A stretch of 64,000 nt of DNA. Source: Arenimonas daejeonensis (GTDB taxonomy: Bacteria > Pseudomonadota > Gammaproteobacteria > Xanthomonadales > Xanthomonadaceae). The position numbers and the translations under genes are program-made. The notes beneath the pieces were generated by a model. The model searched no databases, was not told the DNA's origin, and saw only the letters and a list, made by a program, of their open reading frames with translations. Each line of letters starts with the position of its first letter. Positions within the stretch are counted from its first letter, which is position 1. Shown in pieces: positions 59,040 to 64,000 of the stretch. The stretch is from the NCBI RefSeq assembly GCF_007993735.1, contig NZ_CP042453.1, positions 2,852,001-2,916,000 of the forward strand, read 5' to 3'.

Positions 59040-59578
59040 GATCGGGTCCTCAGGATTTCGCGGACGATGAACAGAGCGGCCAGCGAGCGACCCTCGGAAC
59101 AGTCATCCAACAGCATCAGCTCGTTCAGTGCGTCCAGCCGCCAGGGCACGACTTCGAGTTCCTCCGGTTCGTCGCCGGGCAGGCGCTCGGGATAGAGGTC
59201 TTCGGCCATCACCAGGTGGATCTCGTGACTCATGTAGGTCGGCGCCAGCGTGATCGCGCGCAGCCGGGTGAGCTTGCGGGCCCCGAAGCCGACTTCTTCC
59301 TTCAGCTCGCGGTTGGCCGCATCCAGAACGTCCTCGCCCGGGTCCATGCGGCCCTTGGGCAGGCCCAGTTCGTAGCGATGGGTGCCGGCCGCGTATTCGC
59401 GGATCAGCAATACCGTGTCCGGGTCGGGCAAGGCGGCGATGATCACCGAACCGTGGCCACCGCTCTTCAGGCGTTCGTAGCGGCGGCGTTCGCCATTGCT
59501 GAATTCCAGGTCCAGGGTTTCGCGCCGCCCGTCGCTGCCGTGTTCCTCGCGCCGATGGATGATCGGAAGCGGGCGCAT
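59036..59578 (-). CDS. nudE: ADP compounds hydrolase NudE (Nudix)
   Basis: 180 aa. Nudix hydrolase for ADP-ribose, Ap3A and NADH-type substrates. The Nudix box runs from about residue 75: GLPKGRMDPGED, then RELKEEVGF. N-terminal beta region (EHGSDGRRETLDLEFSNG) fits NudE. Start ATG 59578. First gene of the nudE-cysQ-mazG operon; divergent from bioA with 121 bases between starts, where both promoters should lie. Confidence 0.93.
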   Translation of the reverse strand: MRPLPIIHRREEHGSDGRRETLDLEFSNGERRRYERLKSGGHGSVIIAALPDPDTVLLIREYAAGTHRYELGLPKGRMDPGEDVLDAANRELKEEVGFGARKLTRLRAITLAPTYMSHEIHLVMAEDLYPERLPGDEPEELEVVPWRLDALNELMLLDDCSEGRSLAALFIVREILRTRS

Positions 59579-59699
59579 CAGCAGGCGGCCTCGAGGCGCG
59601 GGCGGCGGGAAGGGATGGGCATGGACGGATTCTAGCGGCTGCCCGCCCCGCCGTCGCGCCGGCGTGGACAGGGCCGGCCGTGGCGCGGATCATCCGCGC

Positions 59700-61076
59700 A
59701 TGGAATCCACCGACCCCGCCCGCCTAGCCGAGGCCGAGGCCTGGCGCGCCCGCGACCTGGCCGTGGTCTGGCACCCCTGCACCCAGATGAAGGAGCACCC
59801 GGACACGTTGCCGCTGGTGCCGATCCGCCGCGGCCGCGGCGCCTGGCTGGAGGGCGTGGACGGCCGGCGCTATCTCGACGCGGTCAGCAGCTGGTGGACC
59901 AACCTGTTCGGCCACGCGGAGCCACGCATCGCCGATGCCATCGGCGCCCAGGCGCGCGAACTGGAACACGTGATCTATGCCGGGTTCTCGCACGCGCCCG
60001 GCCTGGCACTGGCCGAGGCCCTGGTGGCGAAGGCGCCCGCCGGGCTGGAGCGCGTGTTCTACGGCGACAACGGTTCGGCGGCGGTCGAGATCGCGCTGAA
60101 GATGAGCTTCCACAGCCATGCCAACCGTGGCGACCACCGCCGCACGCGTTTCATCGCGCTGGGCAACGGTTACCACGGCGAAACCCCTTGGCGCGCTGTC
60201 GATGGGCGACATTCCCCTTTATCGCCGCGTGTATGCGCCGCTGCTGCTGGAGCCGCTGTTCGCGCCCTCGCCCGACGCCTACGAGGCCGAGCCCGGCGAA
60301 AGCGCCGAGGCCTGCGCCCTGCGCCGTGCCGGGCAACTGGAAGCCGTGTTCGCGGCAAACGAGGGCCAGGTCTGCGCCCTGATCCTCGAGCCGCTGGTGC
60401 AGTGCGCCGGCGGCATGCGCATGTTCCATCCTGCCTACCTGCGCCGCGCCCGCGAGATCTGCGACGCGCACGGTGCGCACCTGATCGCAGATGAGATCGC
60501 CGTTGGCTTCGGCCGCACGGGCACCCTGTTCGCCTGCGAGCAGGCCGCCATCTCGCCGGATTTCCTCTGCCTGTCCAAGGGCCTGACCGGCGGCTTCCTG
60601 CCGATGTCGGCGGTGCTGACCACGCGCGCGGTGTACGAGGCCTTCCTGGACGATTCGCGCGAGCGCGCCTTCCTGCACTCGCACAGCTACACCGGCAACC
60701 CGCTCGGTTGCGCCGCGGCGCTGGCGTCGCTGGCCATCTTCGACAGTGACGACGTGCTGGCGCGCAACCGCGGCACGGCGGCGCGCATGGCGACGCTGGC
60801 GACACCGCTGGCCGCACACCCCAACGTGGCCGAAGTACGGCAGACCGGAATGATCCTGGCCTTCGAACTGGTGGCGGACCGGCGCACGCGCCAGCCCTTC
60901 CCCGCCAGCGACCGCCGCGGCCTGCGCGCCTACCGGCATGCACTGACCAGGGCGTGCTGCTGCGCCCGCTGGGCGACGTGCTGTACTGGATGCCGCCCTA
61001 CTGCGTGGGCGAAGCGGAACTCGCGCATCTGGCGGCAGTCACAGCCTCGGCGATCGAGGAGGCCTGCCGCCCATGA
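59700..61076 (+). CDS. bioA: Adenosylmethionine-8-amino-7-oxononanoate aminotransferase BioA, two frameshifts
   Basis: Makes 7,8-diaminopelargonate in biotin synthesis, with SAM as amino donor. About 458 aa when joined. Motifs are VWHPCTQMKEHP, YLDAVSSWWTNLFGHAEP, YGDNGSAAVEIALK, HLIADEIAVGFGRTG and the PLP Lys in CLSKGLTGGFLPMS. Frame 1 breaks at 60184-60187 (one C too many; the join gives GETLGALSMGDIPLY); a second break at 60947-60948 (one C too few) gives ALTQGVLLRPLGDVLYW. The stop overlaps the rsmE start. Confidence 0.93.
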
Positions 61077-61807
61077 GGATCATCCGCTGCTTCGTGGACC
61101 AGCCGCTGGCAACCGGCCAGGTGATCGCCCTGCCCGAGGACGCCAGCACGCACCTGCTGCGCGTGCTGCGGCTGGCGCCGGGCGACGAGGTGGTGCTGTT
61201 CAACGGCGACGGCCACGACTATGGCGCCCGCCTGCTGTCTGCGGCCAAACGCGGCGCCGAGGCCGAAGTGCATTCACGCCAGGACGCCGGCAACGAATCG
61301 CCGCTGCACATCACCCTGGCCCAGGGCATCGCCCGCGGCGAGAAGATGGACCTGGTGCTGCAGAAGGCGACCGAACTGGGCGTGACGGCGTTCGCGCCGG
61401 TGGTGACCGAACGCACCGAAGTGAAGCTGGACGCGGAACGCGCGGGCAAACGCATCGCGCACTGGCGCGGCGTGCTGGCCGCCGCCTGCGGCCAGAGCGG
61501 TCGCGCGCGGCTGCCGACGCTGGCCGAACCGGTGTCCCTGGCCACCTATGCCGCCGGCGAAACCGCCGACCTGCGCCTGGTGCTGGACCCGCAGGGCCAG
61601 CACCGCCTGCCCGACCTTCCATTGAAACAGGGGCAATCCGTGGCTTTGGCGGTGGGACCGGAAGGCGGCCTGTCGGAACGCGACCTCGCCACCCTGCGCG
61701 CCGCCGGTTTCGTCGGCCTGCGCCTGGGCCCCCGCATCCTGCGCACCGAAACCGCCGGCCTCGCCGCCATCGCCGCCCTGCAATCCATCTACGGCGACCT
61801 CGGCTGA
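61073..61807 (+). CDS. rsmE: 16S rRNA (uracil1498-N3)-methyltransferase RsmE
   Basis: 244 aa. SPOUT methyltransferase acting on U1498 of 16S rRNA. N-terminal PUA-like part (HLLRVLRLAPGDEVVLFNG) and the trefoil knot with GIARGEKMDLVLQKATELG, AVGPEGGLSERDLATLRAA and LGPRILRTETAGLAAIAALQ. Start ATG 61073 lies in an ATGA overlap with bioA. The structured repeats from 61822 follow directly, with no obvious simple terminator. Confidence 0.97.
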   Translation: MRIIRCFVDQPLATGQVIALPEDASTHLLRVLRLAPGDEVVLFNGDGHDYGARLLSAAKRGAEAEVHSRQDAGNESPLHITLAQGIARGEKMDLVLQKATELGVTAFAPVVTERTEVKLDAERAGKRIAHWRGVLAAACGQSGRARLPTLAEPVSLATYAAGETADLRLVLDPQGQHRLPDLPLKQGQSVALAVGPEGGLSERDLATLRAAGFVGLRLGPRILRTETAGLAAIAALQSIYGDLG

Positions 61808-61821
61808 CGCACAAGAGGAAG

Positions 61822-62041
61822 CCCCCTTGGTAAGGGCGCGCCGAAGGCGCGGGGATTGGTAGTAATGAGTCGGGGCCCACGATTCGCGTAGCGGATCGTG
61901 GGAGTTCCTGGGCGAATGCCCGGGAACTACTCCCCCTTGGTAAGGGGCGCGCCGAAGGCGCGGGGATTGGTAGTAATGAGTCGGGGCCCGCGATACGCGC
62001 GCAGCGGATCGTGGGGATTTCAATGCGAATGCATTGAGATC
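61822..62041 (+). repeat. Tandem pair of structured repeats (family R)
   Basis: Copy 1 at 61822-61928 and copy 2 at 61932-62041 share CCCCTTGGTAAGG, CGCGCCGAAGGCGCG, GGGATTGGTAGTAATGAGTC and a GCGGATCGTGGG hairpin almost unchanged. Each ends in a hairpin with the same GCGAATGC tip but different arms (61904-61913/61918-61927 and 62016-62026/62031-62041). Each arm carries one T-G wobble on the plus strand. Copy 2 overlaps the stop codon of the opposing CheW-like gene. Confidence 0.82.
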
Positions 62042-62507
62042 ACGCCGCCTGATCCAGCGCTTTTGGATCATCAGCTCGAGGCTGAGCAGATCGGGCACTG
62101 CCGCCGGATCGTCGTTGAGCGTGACGCGCGAATGCACGCCCAGCGGCAGTTCCTTGATCTCGTGCGATTCGACCAGGGTGGTGGTGGACACCGTCACCAG
62201 GCGCGGGAAGCCCTGCGACAGGACCGCGAAGAACGGCAGCTTGCTGTTGCCGCCGAGCGCCTTGAGCACCGCGACCTTGGCGCCCAGGTGGCCGTCTTCC
62301 TGCGACCAGCCCGCCAGGCGCGAGAACGACAGCAGCGGCAGGCGCCAGCCGCGCCAGCGCACGCGTCCGAGCAGCCAGTCGGGAGCGTTCTCGACCGCTT
62401 CGGGTTCGGAGTAGGTGATGACCTCGGCCACGCTGGCGTTGGGCAGCAGCAGGCGGCCGTTGGTGACGGTGATCAGGACGCCGCGGATGTCGCGCTGGGA
62501 ATTCATG
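62040..62507 (-). CDS. CheW-like protein of a type IV pilus chemosensory system (ChpC-like), frameshifted at 3' end
   Basis: About 155 aa. CheW-fold adaptor: DIRGVLITVTNGRLLLPNAS, then ITYSEPEAVENAPDWLLGRV and LPLLSFSRLAGWSQED. A missing C at 62060 makes the frame run on into the repeats; with it the protein ends LMIQKALDQAA and stops at 62040-62042. Start ATG 62507, 22 bases after the CheB-like gene. CheB-like plus CheW-like order matches chpB-chpC, which signal in twitching motility and cAMP control in Pseudomonas; assigned here by context. Confidence 0.84.
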   Translation of the reverse strand, partial: HEFPARHPRRPDHRHQRPPAAAQRQRGRGHHLLRTRSGRERSRLAARTRALARLAPAAAVVLAPGGLVAGRRPPGRQGRGAQGARRQQQAAVLRGPVAGLPAPGDGVHHHPGRIARDQGTAAGRAFARHAQRRSGGSARSAQPRADDPKALDQAA

Positions 62508-62529
62508 ACTCGGTGCACTCCGGAGGGGC

Positions 62530-64000
62530 TCAGGACCAGCGTTCGATGATGAGCCGGGCCAGGTCGGGCGGGTCGGCGGCTTCCGCACCCGCCGCCAGCA
62601 CGGCCTCGGCCGCGGTGGCGTCGAAGCACGAGCCCGGTGTCTGCGCCAGCACGCGTCCGCCGGCCGACTGCAGGGCCAGCACCGCGGGCAGGACCGAGGG
62701 CGCGGCGCCGCTGAGCATCAGGACCACGCTGTCGGACACCGGCAGGGCCGCGACCAGGGACGACAGGTCATCGGCGCGGGTGAAAGTGAAATTCTTGTCG
62801 GCGTACTGGATGCCGACACCCGGCGGCAGCACGGCGACACGACCGGGATAGACGAGCTTGCCTTCGACCGCCAGGTCCAGCGGCAGCTTGCTGGCCTTGG
62901 CCAGCTGGCCGACCAGGCGGTCGTGTTTGCCCGTGTCCAGATGCTGGTACAGCAGCACCGGCACCGGCAGCGTCGGCGGCAGCGCCGACAGCAGCTGGCG
63001 CACGGCATCCGGGCCGCCCAGGCCGGCGAAGACCAGCAGGGCGCCACTGGTGATCACCGCCGCGTGCGCGCTTTCGGCATCCGCGAGACTGAGGCCCGGC
63101 GCACGACCGGAGGCCGGCGCGAGCGGTGGCGGCAACTCGGATTCGGCCGTGCTGCCAGCAGCGATTTCGGCGTCCATCGGCATCAGTTCGAGGGAGCCGA
63201 AGCCGCTGCTGCGGGGCGCCGGCGCGGCCGGCGCGGCTGGCTCGGCCAGGTCGGCCAGGTCGGTTTCCGGCTTCTGGAACGAGGCGGAGAAATCCGGCTC
63301 CTTCGGCGCCTGGCGCTGGTCGTTGGCCTCGAAGGCATCCAACTGCGCGGCCAGGGCGGCGACATCGTCATCCATGCCCTCGGCCAGCGCCACGTCGTCT
63401 TCGCTGAAGGAAGAAAAATTCACCGGGCCGTCCGCCAACTGGACGTCGGCGAGCAACGGTTCCTCGTCATCGAGGCTGAGCAGGTCGGATTCTTCCGCGA
63501 CCGTGAGCGGCGCACCCTCTTCGGGCAGGGCCGAGAGATCGATGTCGAGATTCGTCGGGTCGAATTTCAGGTCTTCGCCGCTGGCGTCGTGGCGCGGCGT
63601 GGTCTGCACCTCGGCATTCACGCGGCCCATGGCCTGCTCCAGGTCGCCCAGGTCGAGATCGAGCTCGGCGTCACCGACATCCAACCCGCTGTCTTCGAGC
63701 GGCGAGTCCGGGGCGACGTCCACGGCGGCCAGCGACGGCGTGCTGGGTACCCATTCGGACAGGTCCAGCGACTCGGCGGCGTAATCCTCGAGTTTTTCGT
63801 TGGCCATTTCCTGCGCAGGCGTCGGCGGCGCGCCGGGTTCGAGCGCCAGTTCGATCTCCGGCAGGTGGTCGGCGCCACCGGGCGGCGGCGGCAGCAGGTC
63901 ACTGCCCACCAGTTTGGCGGCCAGGTGGCGGGCCCAGCGGGCCAGGTCCCAACCATCGAGCTGGCGGGTCACCTCGGCGTCGTCGTACATCACTTCGACG
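62530..64000 (-). CDS. CheB-like protein (ChpB-like) with acidic linker, catalytic residues lost; 5' truncated by window edge
   Basis: At least 487 aa; the 5' end lies beyond 64000 because the frame stays open. The N-terminal visible part (DDAEVTRQLDGWDLARWARH) is followed by a long acidic, low-complexity region (about 30-300), rich in Asp, Glu, Leu and Ser. The C-terminal 190 residues have the CheB methylesterase fold: VFAGLGGPDAVRQLL, VPVLLYQHLDTGKHDRL, VLPPGVGIQYADKNFTF. The Ser of the usual GASTGG motif is Gly here (AGLGGP) and the GNDG region reads GAAPS, so esterase activity is unlikely. Confidence 0.85.
   Translation of the reverse strand, partial: VEVMYDDAEVTRQLDGWDLARWARHLAAKLVGSDLLPPPPGGADHLPEIELALEPGAPPTPAQEMANEKLEDYAAESLDLSEWVPSTPSLAAVDVAPDSPLEDSGLDVGDAELDLDLGDLEQAMGRVNAEVQTTPRHDASGEDLKFDPTNLDIDLSALPEEGAPLTVAEESDLLSLDDEEPLLADVQLADGPVNFSSFSEDDVALAEGMDDDVAALAAQLDAFEANDQRQAPKEPDFSASFQKPETDLADLAEPAAPAAPAPRSSGFGSLELMPMDAEIAAGSTAESELPPPLAPASGRAPGLSLADAESAHAAVITSGALLVFAGLGGPDAVRQLLSALPPTLPVPVLLYQHLDTGKHDRLVGQLAKASKLPLDLAVEGKLVYPGRVAVLPPGVGIQYADKNFTFTRADDLSSLVAALPVSDSVVLMLSGAAPSVLPAVLALQSAGGRVLAQTPGSCFDATAAEAVLAAGAEAADPPDLARLIIERWS

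Noticed and set aside
61822-62041. CRISPR array
   Set aside because: There are only two long units, adjacent without spacers, and no cas genes.

Overview
The window comes from the chromosome of a high-GC gammaproteobacterium, most likely a member of the Xanthomonadaceae (Lysobacteraceae; Luteimonas/Lysobacter-like). This rests on family-level similarity and on gene order (lptD-surA-pdxA-rsmA-apaG-apaH, thyA-folA behind lgt, a bioA-rsmE pair, a chpB/chpC chemotaxis-like end). No taxonomic search was possible. Nearly all genes are housekeeping or common envelope genes; I see no prophage, plasmid, CRISPR array, rRNA or tRNA.

Layout. 1-6.7 kb: three tandem M13 metallopeptidase genes, the third without its zinc motif. 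6.7-11.7 kb: rapA, a rhomboid protease, a 2OG-Fe(II) oxygenase, an alkyltransferase-like protein and a YbjN-like protein. 11.9-15.9 kb: low-affinity phosphate transporter with its PhoU-like partner, a CNNM/CorC protein and ExoD. 15.9-19.8 kb: GGDEF-EAL protein with a PhnD-like binding protein, then trmJ. 19.9-24.8 kb: suhB facing secF-secD-yajC. 25.4-27.6 kb: tgt-queA. 27.6-32.9 kb: one reverse-strand operon of ABC-2 exporter, amidohydrolase and DesK/DesR-like two-component system. 33.1-39.2 kb: class III aminotransferase, two UbiH-type hydroxylases, a membrane protein plus cobalamin adenosyltransferase, and a histone-deacetylase-like protein. 39.3-45.9 kb: lptD-surA-pdxA-rsmA-apaG-apaH. 46-51.8 kb: small periplasmic protein, folA-thyA-lgt, TerC, dgkA, DUF533 and AIM24-like proteins. 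51.8-56.5 kb: lipoprotein/VOC/sigma-factor genes, isoaspartyl peptidase, OmpR/EnvZ-type two-component system. 56.7-61.8 kb: DUF486, Mpo1-like, mazG-cysQ-nudE, bioA-rsmE. 62-64 kb: CheW-like and CheB-like genes of a type IV pilus chemosensory (Chp) system.

Two things stand out. First, about twenty conserved genes are interrupted by single-base indels, nearly all in short G or C runs. This pattern fits uncorrected sequencing error rather than pseudogenes, so I give joined coordinates and mark the break points. Second, the three long gene-free stretches (1782-2412, 20696-21541, 24806-25409) and several shorter gaps hold families of palindromic elements. Within a family the apical loops and flanks are conserved while the stem arms differ from copy to copy yet remain complementary. 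Nearly all arm mismatches are G-T pairs of one polarity, as expected if one strand is selected as folded RNA. The best example is a roughly 220-bp cloverleaf-like element (copies near 2070-2290, 24893-25112 and 25177-25400); a second family has a 20-nt conserved loop (4591-4664, 20781-20852, 21389-21460).
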